A stretch of 30,818 nt of DNA from JADMII01 sp036278595 (GCA_036278595.1 DASUKS010000108.1:1-30818), one strand, 5' to 3'. Positions 14,834 through 23,381 are shown, counted from the first letter of the stretch. Notes: generated by a model not told the origin, from the letters alone. A program made the numbers and translations.

Positions 14834-15829
14834 TCACCCGCGCGCTTCCGCGGCCTGCGCCTCGATCGCAACGCGCGGCGCGTACCCGAGCCGCTCGGCC
14901 GCCTCGACGCCGCCGAGGATGACGAGGCAGGCCAGCGTCTGCAGCAGCGCCAGTACGAACCCGGTCGATGCGCCCTGCGCCGCCGTCGCGCCCGCATGCT
15001 TCACAAGCGCCGAGTAGCTCGACTCCCGCACCCCAAGCCCGCCGATCGTGATCGGCAGCAGGACCGCCATCGATACCACCCAGATCGTGAACGCCCAGAA
15101 CCCCCACCCGACGTGCGCGCCGAACGCCCGTCCGGCGACCGCCACCGAAGAGATCAGGAACACCTGGATCAGCAGCGAAAACATCGCCATCTCGTACACC
15201 ACGATCAACTCGCGCCGGTGCGCCAGCAGGTTACGAAGCATGTGGTCTTGCCGCAGCGCGGGGAACGGCATCCGCCGTACCGCGACCATCATCACCGCCC
15301 CCGCCGCGATCCCGCCCGCGAGCGCCGCGAACCCGACCCACGCCTCGCCGTAGTAGAACGCAGCACCGAGTGCGCCGAACACCGTCAGCGCGAAGTATCC
15401 CGTGGCCCGCTCGAAGAGCACGCTCATCGTCACGTCGCCCGCGCGCACGCCCGGCTGCCGCTGCACCCGGTAGATCCGGTACACGTCGCCGCCGATCGCC
15501 GTCGGCAGCACGGTGCTCAGGATGATCGCGATGCTGTAGCAGCGCGCGAGCAGCAACGGGCCGATGTGTACGTCGCGCGCCCGCAGCAGCGTCGCCCACT
15601 TCACGATCACCAGCAGCTGCGACATCATCAGCAGCCCGAAGGCCGCGATGAGCAGCGGCACGTCGCCGTCGCGCAGCGTATCGAGCAGCTCTTGCGGTGA
15701 GAGCTTGTAGACCAGCCCCGCGACCACGGCAAGGCTGATAGCGATGCGGATGAAGGTGAACGCGCGGCTCCGGAGGAAACCGCGTTCCCGTACTTCAGCC
15801 CCGGCTACCGCGTTTTCTTCGATATCCAA
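14834..15829 (-). CDS. Flippase-like LPG synthase TM-region (UPF0104) protein
   Basis: A 331-residue multi-helix membrane protein of the lysylphosphatidylglycerol synthase TM / UPF0104 family. The signature segments are STVLPTAIGGDVYRIYR (about 105-121) and LLPITIGGLGVRESSY (about 260-275). Helices fill the rest. Family members move lipids or lipid-linked groups across membranes; the substrate here is unknown. The start is TTG at 15829, lying 35 bases inside the end of rodA, so the two genes overlap. No good ribosome binding site is seen, which fits coupling to rodA translation. Being last in the elongation operon suggests a link to envelope lipid handling, which is inference. Confidence 0.85.
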   Translation of the reverse strand: MDIEENAVAGAEVRERGFLRSRAFTFIRIAISLAVVAGLVYKLSPQELLDTLRDGDVPLLIAAFGLLMMSQLLVIVKWATLLRARDVHIGPLLLARCYSIAIILSTVLPTAIGGDVYRIYRVQRQPGVRAGDVTMSVLFERATGYFALTVFGALGAAFYYGEAWVGFAALAGGIAAGAVMMVAVRRMPFPALRQDHMLRNLLAHRRELIVVYEMAMFSLLIQVFLISSVAVAGRAFGAHVGWGFWAFTIWVVSMAVLLPITIGGLGVRESSYSALVKHAGATAAQGASTGFVLALLQTLACLVILGGVEAAERLGYAPRVAIEAQAAEARG

Positions 15830-16916
15830 GGATACTCTGCAGGATCCCCAGCGATGCCAGCAGCGTGATCAGCGAACTCCCGCCCTGGCTCACAAACGGC
15901 AGCGGCACGCCCGTCACCGGCAGCAGCCGGATGTTCACCCCGATATTCAGGAACACCTGGAAGAGGATAAACACCATCACGCCGACCGCAATCAGCCGTC
16001 CGAACGAGTCCTCCGCGTGCCCCGCGATCCGCAGGCACCGGAACAGCAGCACCACAAACAGCGCGAACAGTACCATCGCGCCGATGAACCCCAGTTCTTC
16101 CGCGCCGACGCTGAACACGTAGTCCGTCGTCTGCGTCCGCAGGTAGTCGAGCTGCGTCTGCGTCCCGTGCGTCAAGCCCTTGCCTAGCAGCCCGCCCGAA
16201 CCGATGCTGATCTCCGCCTGCAGGATGTTGAACCCCGTGCCCAACGGATCCTTCCCCGGGTCGAGCCAGATGTCGAGACGGTCCTTCTGGTACCCCTGCG
16301 CCATGACCAGCCCCAGCGGCGTCACTGCCGCGCAGAGCGCGATCAGGCTCGCCAGGTGCAGCTTCCGCACGCCCGCCACGATCGCCATCCCGAACCAGAT
16401 GACGAAGAACACCGCCGCCGATCCCAGGTCCGGCTCGACGAACACCAGCGCCGCGGGCACCGCCATGATCCCGAGCGACGTCAGGAAGACGCGCAGCGAG
16501 TTCATCCGTTCCTCGTTGTCCGCGAAGAACTTCGCGAGCATGATCACCGCGCACACCTTCGCGATCTCCGATGGCTGGATCTGCGTCCCGCCGATCAGGA
16601 TCCAGCGCCGCGACCCGTACGCGCTCCCGCCTGCGACGAGCACGAACAGCAGCCCCGCGAGCGACAGCACGTAGAGCGTCACGCTCAGCGGCCCCAGCAT
16701 CCGGTAGTCGATCCGCGAGAGCACGAGCAGCGCGACGAGCCCCACCGCCGCGAACGCCAGCTGCCGCGACACCGGGTGCGACAGCGCCGCGGATGGCGAG
16801 CCGTACGTGTTCAGGCTGCTGCTGTAAATCAGCATCGCCCCGTAGGTCGTCAGCGCCAGCGCCGCGAGCAGCAGCAGGTAGTCAAATTCGCGCGTCGGCG
16901 CCTTTCGCAGGTTCAC
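15795..16916 (-). CDS. rodA: Peptidoglycan glycosyltransferase RodA
   Basis: A 373-residue SEDS-family membrane enzyme that polymerises lipid II during wall elongation. Clear motifs are SRRWILIGGTQIQPSEIAK, the FVEPDLGSAAVF helix, DPLGTGFNILQAEISIGSGG, the segment TDYVFSVGAEELGFIGA with the conserved Asp, and GVPLPFVSQGGSSL near the end. The start is GTG at 16916, overlapping the mrdA stop as GTGA; an earlier start would run into mrdA. Pairing with PBP2 upstream makes this RodA rather than FtsW; the second SEDS gene at 28957 sits in the division cluster. Its 3' end overlaps the flippase-like gene. Confidence 0.94.
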   Translation of the reverse strand: MNLRKAPTREFDYLLLLAALALTTYGAMLIYSSSLNTYGSPSAALSHPVSRQLAFAAVGLVALLVLSRIDYRMLGPLSVTLYVLSLAGLLFVLVAGGSAYGSRRWILIGGTQIQPSEIAKVCAVIMLAKFFADNEERMNSLRVFLTSLGIMAVPAALVFVEPDLGSAAVFFVIWFGMAIVAGVRKLHLASLIALCAAVTPLGLVMAQGYQKDRLDIWLDPGKDPLGTGFNILQAEISIGSGGLLGKGLTHGTQTQLDYLRTQTTDYVFSVGAEELGFIGAMVLFALFVVLLFRCLRIAGHAEDSFGRLIAVGVMVFILFQVFLNIGVNIRLLPVTGVPLPFVSQGGSSLITLLASLGILQSILGYRRKRGSRG

Positions 16917-18859
16917 GGCGCCGTCTCCCCCACCGCCGCCGGCGTCGGCGCCGCCGTCGCCCTGTTCTGCGAGCGGTGGAAGTAGTAGTCGAGGATCCGC
17001 GCCCCGAGCGGCGCCGCATTCGTCGCGCCCACGCCGTTCTCGAGGAACACCGTCACCGCGATCTGCGGATCGTTCGCCGGCGCGAAGCCCGAAAACCACG
17101 CGTGCGTCGCCGAGCTGTCGTCCGGGTTCCGTACGCCGTACTCCGCCGTGCCCGTCTTCCCACCGATCTGCAAATCGTCGTGCAGGTTCGCCGGCGTCGC
17201 CGCGCCCCACTGCACCGAGTCCATCATCGCCTGTCGCATCACGGCGAAGTTCTGCGCGCTGATCGGCAACTGCCGCGCGATCTTCGGCTGGTCCGGCACG
17301 ACGACGTGACCCTCAGCGTCGCGCACTTCCTTCACCACCCGCGGCACGAACAGCGTCCCCCCGTTCGCCACCGCCGATACCACGCGCACCATTTGCATCG
17401 GCGTCGCCGTCACGAAGCCCTGCCCGATCGCCATGTTGTACGTGTCGCCGAGCGTCCACACCTCGCCCCACGTCTTCTGCTTCCACTCCGGGTCGGGGAT
17501 GTTCCCCGCCGCCTCGCCCGTCAGGTCGATCCCCGTCGGACTCCCCAGTCCGTACAGGCGCGCGTACTTCGCCAGCCGCTCCGGCCCGAGCCCGTTGAAG
17601 TCCTGCCCGTACCAGTGGTACCCGCCCGCGAGGTAGTACGCGTACACGTCCGACGACCACGCGATCCCTTCGTAAAAGTTCATCGGCCCCAGCACGCGCC
17701 AGTCGCGGAACGTGTACAGGATCGAAGGGTCGTAGTCGTTCGGCACCGTGATGTAGCCGTTACTGGTGATCGTCGTCGATGTCGTCGCAATCCCTTCCTG
17801 CAGCGCGGCCGTCCCCGTGATCTGCTTGAAGATCGAGCCCGGCGCGTACACCTCCGAGATCGCGTGGTTCACGAGCGGCTTCTTCGGGTCGTTCAGGTAG
17901 CCGTTGTACTTGGCCTCGTCGAGCGTCCCGGAGAACACGTTGTCGTCGAACGTCGGCAGCGACACCAGCGCCAGCACCTCGCCCGTATGCACGTCCATCA
18001 CGACCGCCGCCGCCTGCCCGCCGTTCGCCGCCGCCGCTGTCAGCTCCGTCGCCTTCTTCTGCAGGTCGAGATCGATCGAGAGCGTTACGTCGTCACCTGG
18101 CTTCGCCGCCGTCTCCGCGATCGTCTTGATGTCACGCCCCGAAGCGTCCTTCTCGACGTCCCGCGTGCCCGGCACACCGCGCAGGTACGTCTCGTACGTC
18201 GACTCGACGCCCGACTTCCCCAGCCGGTCGCTCGCGATGTACCCCTTGTCCTTCAGCTGCGCGTACTCCTGCTCATCGATCCGCCCGGTGAACCCGAGCA
18301 CTTCCGCGAGAAGCGGCCCGTACGTGTACTGCCGCACCGGCTCGACGACGATTTGCACGCCCGGCATCGTGGACAGCTCTTCCCGAAGCCGGAAGGTCGT
18401 CGCCTCGTCGAGTCCGTCCTTCAGGATCACCGGCGTGAACGGATCATTGGACTGCCGCGCCTTCTCGACCCGCATGAGCGTCTCCAGCGCCGGCACCCCG
18501 ATCACCTTCTCCAGCGATGCCGCAATCTCCTGCTCGCGCGACTTCGGCAGGTCCGCCGCCACCGCCGCCGCCGAGAAGCTCGGCGCGTTCTGCACGACCG
18601 GCACGCCCGTCCGGTCGTAGATCAGCCCGCGCGAAGGGATCTCCGGCTCTACCCGCAGCTGGTTCAGCTGGGCGCGCTCTTCGTACGAGTGCCCTCGGAC
18701 CAACTGCAAGTTCGCAAGCTGCAGCGCCAGTGCGCCGAACGCGAGGAGCACGACGATCTTGAGAAGATTCAGCCGGTTCTTCACCTGCTGGGCGGCGTCC
18801 GGCTGCTCGGCGTGCTCGACGCGCCACCGTCGCCGCCGGTTGTTCGTCAGAAGTCCCAT
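16913..18859 (-). CDS. mrdA: Penicillin-binding protein 2
   Basis: A 648-residue class B penicillin-binding protein that crosslinks peptidoglycan during elongation together with RodA. One membrane anchor lies at about 32-53. A pedestal domain follows (VEPEIPSRGLIYDRTG at 70-85). The transpeptidase domain shows PGSIFKQ with Ser342 and Lys345, SSD at 402-404 in place of SxN, and GGKTGTAEYG with KTG at 568-570. SSD or SCD at the second motif is usual for PBP2. The ATG at 18859 gives a short basic cytoplasmic tail before the helix. A repeat-containing gap of 158 bases separates it from mreD, and it overlaps rodA by four bases. Confidence 0.94.
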   Translation of the reverse strand: MGLLTNNRRRRWRVEHAEQPDAAQQVKNRLNLLKIVVLLAFGALALQLANLQLVRGHSYEERAQLNQLRVEPEIPSRGLIYDRTGVPVVQNAPSFSAAAVAADLPKSREQEIAASLEKVIGVPALETLMRVEKARQSNDPFTPVILKDGLDEATTFRLREELSTMPGVQIVVEPVRQYTYGPLLAEVLGFTGRIDEQEYAQLKDKGYIASDRLGKSGVESTYETYLRGVPGTRDVEKDASGRDIKTIAETAAKPGDDVTLSIDLDLQKKATELTAAAANGGQAAAVVMDVHTGEVLALVSLPTFDDNVFSGTLDEAKYNGYLNDPKKPLVNHAISEVYAPGSIFKQITGTAALQEGIATTSTTITSNGYITVPNDYDPSILYTFRDWRVLGPMNFYEGIAWSSDVYAYYLAGGYHWYGQDFNGLGPERLAKYARLYGLGSPTGIDLTGEAAGNIPDPEWKQKTWGEVWTLGDTYNMAIGQGFVTATPMQMVRVVSAVANGGTLFVPRVVKEVRDAEGHVVVPDQPKIARQLPISAQNFAVMRQAMMDSVQWGAATPANLHDDLQIGGKTGTAEYGVRNPDDSSATHAWFSGFAPANDPQIAVTVFLENGVGATNAAPLGARILDYYFHRSQNRATAAPTPAAVGETAP

Positions 18860-18941
18860 CGTCCCCGTCGCAACCCTGTCATCTTCGCCACTTCACACCG
18901 GCAACAGCCAAACCGCGATGAAACGCACCCTCGCGCATCAC

Positions 18942-19000
18942 GCTCCTCCCCTCTCCACTTGTTGCAGAGGGGTCGGGGGTGAGGCGGCGCGCAGCGCATC
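18942..19000 (+). repeat. Dispersed composite repeat, copy E
   Basis: CCCCTCT and AGAGGGG form the hairpin arms, followed by the core GGGGTCGGGGGTGAGG and the GC palindrome GCGCGCAGCGC. It sits in the mreD-mrdA gap, within an operon, where it could affect the stability of the transcript. It has the same orientation as copies A and B. Confidence 0.65.
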
Positions 19001-19017
19001 TGTGGTTCAAGACCGCG

Positions 19018-19518
19018 CTAGTACGACAACCGGTGCCGTCGCTCCGTCGGCTTCGCGAACCGCATGACGAAGTACACCGGCAGCGTGATCGCCAGGTTCA
19101 CGACGATCGCCGGCCCGATATCGCGCGTCAGCGCCGCGATGATGTCGCGCCCACCGCCCATCGCAATCACGCCCAGCACCATCACCGACTCGTACGCCGC
19201 CGAAGCGCAGGCGACGAGCGCCAGCACCAGCACGACGTCGCTGTGCACGATGTGCATCTCGCGCACGACGCCGAGCAGCGCCACCGGCACCAGCGCCAGC
19301 AGCACCAGCCCCGGCGTCTGCAGCCCGATCAGCCCTAGCGTCACGCCGGCGACCGCAATCATTGGCAGCACGTCGTCGAGGCCGCGCACCACGAGCCACG
19401 ACACCAACAACACGAGCATCAGATTCGGCACGACGCCCAGCGGGTGAAACTGCTGCACCGACGACGCCTGCACCAGCGCGAAACCGAACACCAGCAGGCC
19501 GCCTACCCAGTACCGCAC
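19018..19518 (-). CDS. mreD: Rod shape-determining protein MreD
   Basis: A 166-residue membrane protein with several hydrophobic segments (for example VVPNLMLVLLVSWLVVRG, about 29-46) and a final basic stretch RFAKPTERRHRLSY. The sequence is only loosely conserved in this family, so the call rests on size, helix pattern and position directly after mreC and before PBP2 and RodA. It starts with GTG at 19518, set by GGAGGGG four to five bases upstream, 12 bases after the mreC stop. MreD is part of the elongation complex and links MreC to the wall-building enzymes. Its exact activity is not known. Confidence 0.88.
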   Translation of the reverse strand: MRYWVGGLLVFGFALVQASSVQQFHPLGVVPNLMLVLLVSWLVVRGLDDVLPMIAVAGVTLGLIGLQTPGLVLLALVPVALLGVVREMHIVHSDVVLVLALVACASAAYESVMVLGVIAMGGGRDIIAALTRDIGPAIVVNLAITLPVYFVMRFAKPTERRHRLSY

Positions 19519-19530
19519 GTCCCCTCCGCC

Positions 19531-20355
19531 CTACGGGTTTGCGATCGGCTTCGGCTCGAAGCTCGTCAGCACCATCACCTGCTCGAGCTGGTCCAGGCTC
19601 GCAAGGTGGTCCACCTGCACCTTCTGGAACAGGTCCTGCTCTGCGTTCACGACGTTCGACACGCGCCCGATCACGATCCCCGGCGGATAGCCGCCGCCGA
19701 TCCCGGACGTGATCACGAAGTCGCCGTTGTTCACGACCGCGCCGTGCCCGACGAACTCCATGTCGAGGCTGCCGCCATAGTTCCCCGACACCACGCCCTC
19801 GGCGCGCGACTCCTGCACCATCGCGCTCACGGCGCTGCTCGGGTCCGTGATCAGCCGCACCCACGAATAGCCGTTCAGCGCCTTCGTCACCGTCCCGACG
19901 AGGCTGCGCCCCTCCGTCACGACGATCATGCCGTCCTTCACGCCGTCCGAGCTGCCGCGGTTGATCGCCACGATCCGGCGCGAGTTGCTCGAGTCGCGCG
20001 CGACGACGCTCGCCGCGAGGAAGGTGTCCTGCGGGAACTGCTGCTCGATCGCCTGCGCGTCCTGCGCGTTCTGGACCGTCGTGAGTTGCTCCCGCGCGCG
20101 CGCCAGGTCGTTCGTCAGCCGCTCGTTGTCCGCGCGCAACTGCACGTTCTCCGATGACAGCCCGCTCGCGTTCGTCAGGTCGTTGACCCAGTTCGCGATA
20201 GGCGTCGTCGTGTCGTGCAGCATGTTCTGGATCGGCGACGTCACGGTCAGTGTGATGTTCTCGACGGGGTCGAGCGCCGTCAGCCGGCTCGCGGCCATCA
20301 GCACGAACGCCGCGATCGCGAGGAATCCCGTCCAGGCGAGCGTCCGTGCTGTCAA
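19531..20355 (-). CDS. mreC: Rod shape-determining protein MreC
   Basis: A 274-residue protein with one N-terminal membrane helix (about 8-25), a coiled-coil stretch (about 65-105, NVQLRADNERLTNDLARARE) and a C-terminal beta domain with VGTVTKALNGYSWVRLITDP and VVNNGDFVITSGIGGGYPPG, typical of MreC. It organises the elongation complex on the outer face of the membrane. The start is TTG at 20355 with AAGGAG six bases upstream. mreB, which usually precedes it, is not in this window. The gene leads the minus-strand elongation block. Confidence 0.94.
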   Translation of the reverse strand: MTARTLAWTGFLAIAAFVLMAASRLTALDPVENITLTVTSPIQNMLHDTTTPIANWVNDLTNASGLSSENVQLRADNERLTNDLARAREQLTTVQNAQDAQAIEQQFPQDTFLAASVVARDSSNSRRIVAINRGSSDGVKDGMIVVTEGRSLVGTVTKALNGYSWVRLITDPSSAVSAMVQESRAEGVVSGNYGGSLDMEFVGHGAVVNNGDFVITSGIGGGYPPGIVIGRVSNVVNAEQDLFQKVQVDHLASLDQLEQVMVLTSFEPKPIANP

Positions 20356-20805
20356 ACGAATCTCCTTCCTCGGAGTCGCCGGGCTTCAGTCAAACCGTTG
20401 ACGTCGTTGCGTCCGCACGCGCGCGATCACCGCCTGTGCCGGACGGGGAGTGGTGTGAGACGCGACGAGTATAGCCCAAGGCCAAATCTGGATCGATGCC
20501 TTCGCTCGCCGCGAATGTTACAGTTCGCGCTCGCGCCTATCGACGTAACGAAGAGCTGCCGCGCGTTATGTGCGCGCCCGCTCGCCGCACGCCGTGCGCG
20601 ACGACACGCGCGCCGTCGCAACCCACGACAACGGGCCCGACGTAGCTTCCCTTCCCTGCAGGGAAGGGGCCGGGGGTGAGCTCCCGGTCACCCCTTAGTC
20701 CTAAGCAGCGGCTGACGCTCAGCATGGCCAACTCTGCTGCCTGCCGTCTGATGTCTGCTGTCGTCTGAAGGCGTCGATCCACTCCCGCGACCAGCGACCA
20801 ACCGC
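20356..20805. other. Gap upstream of mreC, 450 bases without a gene
   Basis: Holds the mreC leader, a minus-strand TATACT at 20468-20473 that could be a -10 box (no good -35 seen), composite repeat copy F at 20645-20692, and short imperfect repeats after 20725 built on CTGCCGTCTG units and CGACCAG/CGACCAA (20788-20801). No RNA gene or reading frame is convincing. Confidence 0.5.
20645..20692 (+). repeat. Dispersed composite repeat, copy F
   Basis: CCCTTCCC-TGCA-GGGAAGGG is a perfect palindrome, followed by the core GGCCGGGGGTGAG. The GC palindrome of the other copies is absent. Same orientation as copies A, B and E. Confidence 0.65.
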
Positions 20806-21294
20806 CTAATCCGCGTGCTCGGTCTGCCCGCGCAGCAACTCCACCGCGTGCGGCAGTACCTCCAGCACCGCCCCCAGGCTCTCCCGTACGCCCTTCTCGC
20901 TGCCCGGCAAATTAACGATCAGCGTCGCCCCGCGCACGGCCGCGATGCCGCGGCTCAGCATCGCCTTCGGCGTGTGCCGCAGTCCCTCCGCGCGCATCGC
21001 CTCGCCGATGCCCGGCACCAGCTTCTCCGCGATTTCCGCCGTCGCCTCCGGCGTCACATCGCGCGCCGCCAGCCCCGTCCCGCCCGTCGTGATGATCAGG
21101 TCGAACGTCGCGCTGTCCGCCCACTCCCGCAGCACCTGCGCGATGCGCCAGCGCTCATCCGGCACGACCTCACGCCGCGCGATCTCCGCCCCGAACCCTG
21201 CGAGCATCTCGCGGATCGCGTCGCCGCTCGTGTCCGTGCGCTCACCCCGGCTTCCCTTGTCGCTCACCGTCAGGATCGCTGCCCGCATCACCAT
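20806..21294 (-). CDS. MoaB/Mog-type molybdopterin adenylyltransferase family
   Basis: A 162-residue single-domain protein of the MoCF-binding family, which adenylates molybdopterin during molybdenum cofactor synthesis. Visible motifs are AAILTVSDKGSRGERTDTSG (residues 4-23), the binding loop TTGGTGLAARDVTPEAT (about 69-85) and VNLPGSEKGVRESL near 132-145. The Thr-Gly-Gly-Thr-Gly loop and LPGS are the family hallmarks. The start may be ATG 21294 or the ATG two codons later. Mog and MoaB cannot be told apart with certainty by eye. It stands alone, divergent from mraZ, with no other cofactor gene nearby. Confidence 0.88.
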   Translation of the reverse strand: MVMRAAILTVSDKGSRGERTDTSGDAIREMLAGFGAEIARREVVPDERWRIAQVLREWADSATFDLIITTGGTGLAARDVTPEATAEIAEKLVPGIGEAMRAEGLRHTPKAMLSRGIAAVRGATLIVNLPGSEKGVRESLGAVLEVLPHAVELLRGQTEHAD

Positions 21295-21354
21295 CCCCGC
21301 ACCCTACACCCAACGTATCCCATCATCCACCACACCTTCCCGACGTGCCGCCCT

Positions 21355-21382
21355 CCAACATCCAACATCCAACCTCCAACAT
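21355..21382 (+). repeat. Four tandem CCAACAT heptamers
   Basis: Four consecutive seven-base units, CCAACAT three times and CCAACCT once, lie between the moaB-type gene and the mraZ promoter. Same unit length as the arrays at 13938 and 11555. Confidence 0.75.
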
Positions 21383-21426
21383 CGCCTCGCCTAGCAGAAA
21401 AATGGGAAATACCACGCCACGCCCCG

Positions 21427-21454
21427 TTGACATCTGCCCAGAGAGTGGTAACTT
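21427..21454 (+). promoter_or_regulatory. Promoter of the mraZ (dcw) operon
   Basis: A perfect -35 TTGACA (21427-21432) is followed after 16 bases by TAACTT (21449-21454), preceded by TG at 21446-21447 as an extended -10. Transcription would start near 21461, leaving a leader of about 60 bases before the mraZ GTG. The -10 is a weak match, but the -35 and the TG support it. Confidence 0.6.
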
Positions 21455-21480
21455 ATGGGTGTCCGTGGGGAATCTGGCAG
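21446..21480 (+). promoter_or_regulatory. MraZ operator, TGG boxes at 10-base spacing
   Basis: TGGTA at 21446, TGGGT at 21456 and TGGGG at 21466 lie at exact 10-base intervals, and a fourth TGGCA follows at 21475, one base short. MraZ proteins bind arrays of TGG-type boxes separated by five bases on one DNA face, just upstream of mraZ. The first box is also part of the extended -10, so bound MraZ would block the promoter. Confidence 0.7.
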
Positions 21481-21521
21481 CGGATGGACCCGATTGAGCC
21501 TCTGGCAGGACGTCTCTTACC

Positions 21522-21959
21522 GTGTTCTTCCTTGGCACATTCGACTACGCGATGGACGATCGCGGGCGGCTCCCGCTCCCGCCGAAATATCGCGACGCCT
21601 TCCGCGATGGCGTCGTCCTCAGTCAGGGCGCGCCCGACCGCTGCCTGAAGCTCTTCACGCGCGAGGCGTTCGAGGCGAAGGCGCGCCAGCATACGGCGGA
21701 GCCCGATCTGCACCGGAGGGGCCGCGTCCTTCGCAGGACGTTCTTCCCCGGCTCGCACGACATCGAGCTCGACAAGCAGAACCGCATCCTGGTGCCGGCG
21801 CCCCTGCGCGAGTACGCCCGTCTTTCCGGCAAGGTGATGGTGATCGGAAGCGGCGAGTATCTCGAAGTCTGGTCACCCGAGGAGTACGAGGCCGAGATGG
21901 CGCGCGTGGACGACCAGGCCGAATCGGCCCTCGAATCCGTGGATACGTGGGAACGCTAG
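21522..21959 (+). CDS. mraZ: Transcriptional regulator MraZ
   Basis: A 145-residue DNA-binding protein that represses its own division and cell-wall operon. It has two related SpoVT/AbrB-like halves: LGTFDYAMDDRGRLPLPPKY (residues 4-23) and IELDKQNRILVPAPLREYA (about 80-98), carrying DxxGR and DxxNR loops. The start is GTG at 21522, giving the usual family opening; the ribosome binding site is weak (AGGA 11 bases upstream). It is the first gene of the plus-strand dcw cluster and is followed two bases later by rsmH. Its operator array lies 42 to 76 bases upstream of the start. Length and motifs are typical. Confidence 0.95.
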   Translation: MFFLGTFDYAMDDRGRLPLPPKYRDAFRDGVVLSQGAPDRCLKLFTREAFEAKARQHTAEPDLHRRGRVLRRTFFPGSHDIELDKQNRILVPAPLREYARLSGKVMVIGSGEYLEVWSPEEYEAEMARVDDQAESALESVDTWER

Positions 21960-21961
21960 CG

Positions 21962-22897
21962 ATGCCTGAGACCCGCCACGTCCCCGTCATGCTCGAAGAG
22001 GTCATCGCGGCACTGAACGTCCGCGCCGGTGGTCGCTACGTCGACTGCACGCTCGGCGGCGCCGGCCACGCCGAGGCCATCCTCGAGCGCTCGCAGCCCG
22101 GCGGCGTCCTGCTCGGGCTCGATGCCAATCCCGACGCCGTCGACCGCGCCGGCGAGCGCCTCGCGCGCTTCGGCGATGCCTTCCGCGGCATCAACGCCAA
22201 CTTCCGCGACGTCGAGCGTGTCTGCCGCGAGCTCAACTTCGTCCCCGTGCACGGCGTGCTGATGGACCTCGGCCTCTCGTCCGACCAGCTCGAAGCCGGC
22301 GAAGGCTTCAGCTTCCAGCGCGAGGCGCCGCTCGATATGCGCTTCGGCGGCGAAGGCATCACCGCCGCGGACATCGTCAACACCTGGAGCGAGCAGCAGC
22401 TCGCAGACGTCATCTTCCGTTTCGGCGAAGAGCCGGCGAGCCGCAGGATCGCCCGCCGGATCGTCGAAGCTCGTCCCCTTCGGACGAGCACAGAACTGGC
22501 CAAAGCCGTCGAGCAGGCCGTGGGTAGGAGAGCAGGTAGTAAAACCCATCCCGCCACCAGGACGTTTCAAGCTCTCCGCATCGCGGTAAACGAGGAACTC
22601 TCGTCCCTCGAAGCCGCCCTTCCTCAGGCCCACGGCCTGCTCGGCTTTGGGGCACGGCTCGCCGTGCTCAGCTACCACTCGCTCGAGGACCGCATCGTCA
22701 AGGAGTACATCCGCCGCGAGTCCCGGGACTGCATCTGCCCGCCCGGCCTCCCCGAGTGTCGCTGCGGGCACCGCGCGACGCTGCGTCCTGTCACCCGCGG
22801 CGCCATGAAGCCGTCACAGGCGGAGATCGCCGCCAACCCCCGCGCCCGCAGCGCCCGCCTGCGCGCGGCCGAACGCATCGCATCAACCGCGGCATAG
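21962..22897 (+). CDS. rsmH: 16S rRNA m4C1402 methyltransferase RsmH
   Basis: A 311-residue SAM-dependent methyltransferase (also called MraW) that modifies C1402 of 16S rRNA. Motifs are HVPVMLEEV (6-14), YVDCTLGGAGHAEAIL for SAM binding (about 26-41), MDLGLSSDQLE, and the C-terminal segment RAMKPSQAEI-like GAMKPSQAEIAANPRARSAR. The family insert domain lies in the middle (about 105-210). The ATG at 21962 lies two bases after the mraZ stop. Second gene of the dcw cluster, in its usual place. Firm call. Confidence 0.96.
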   Translation: MPETRHVPVMLEEVIAALNVRAGGRYVDCTLGGAGHAEAILERSQPGGVLLGLDANPDAVDRAGERLARFGDAFRGINANFRDVERVCRELNFVPVHGVLMDLGLSSDQLEAGEGFSFQREAPLDMRFGGEGITAADIVNTWSEQQLADVIFRFGEEPASRRIARRIVEARPLRTSTELAKAVEQAVGRRAGSKTHPATRTFQALRIAVNEELSSLEAALPQAHGLLGFGARLAVLSYHSLEDRIVKEYIRRESRDCICPPGLPECRCGHRATLRPVTRGAMKPSQAEIAANPRARSARLRAAERIASTAA

Positions 22898-22904
22898 GGG
22901 AAGC

Positions 22905-23348
22905 ATGGCCATCCTTCACCGACCGGCGCTTCCCGCACCTCGCCTGTTCGGGAAGCCCATCCCGCGGCGCGCCGTTGTCGTCGCGGCGCTCTGCGCCTGC
23001 GTCACCGTCGCGGCGATGCAGGTCAACCAGCTCAGCCGCGCCGCCAGCACCGGCTATCAGATCGACGCGCTCACACAGGAGCGCGCCGAGAAGCAGGCCG
23101 CGAATCACGACCTCGAGGCGCAGGTCGCCCAGCTATCGTCGCTCGCACGGGTCGAGTGGGTCGCGAAGACGCAGCTCGGCCTCGTCCCCGCCAGGCACAC
23201 CGTCTACCTGACGGTCCATCAGCAGGTGCCCGACCGCCAGTCGCTGCCGCTGCAGTTCCAGCAGCCGGCCGTGACCGCCGAGGCGCCCGCGCCGGCCGCC
23301 GCCGAGCCGCTCTGGAAGCGGCTGCTGCACAGACTGCCGTTCTTCTAG
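22905..23348 (+). CDS. ftsL: Cell division protein FtsL-like
   Basis: A 147-residue small membrane protein. A basic proline-rich N-terminus is followed by one membrane helix (about 23-40, VVVAALCACVTVAAMQV) and a coiled-coil stretch (about 45-85, IDALTQERAEKQAANHDLEA) of the septum-initiator type, then a proline- and alanine-rich tail. Sequence conservation in FtsL is low; size, topology and position between rsmH and ftsI carry the call. It starts seven bases after the rsmH stop. FtsL acts with FtsB and FtsQ to activate FtsW-FtsI at the septum. A related FtsB/DivIC protein is not in the window. Confidence 0.8.
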   Translation: MAILHRPALPAPRLFGKPIPRRAVVVAALCACVTVAAMQVNQLSRAASTGYQIDALTQERAEKQAANHDLEAQVAQLSSLARVEWVAKTQLGLVPARHTVYLTVHQQVPDRQSLPLQFQQPAVTAEAPAPAAAEPLWKRLLHRLPFF

Positions 23349-23381
23349 CAGGCGCGGGTCGCCGCGCGCACGAGGGGGCGT

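Noticed and set aside
20725..20805. Possible small RNA or CRISPR-like array before the moaB-type gene
   Set aside because: Repeats are short and imperfect and there are no spacers of regular length.
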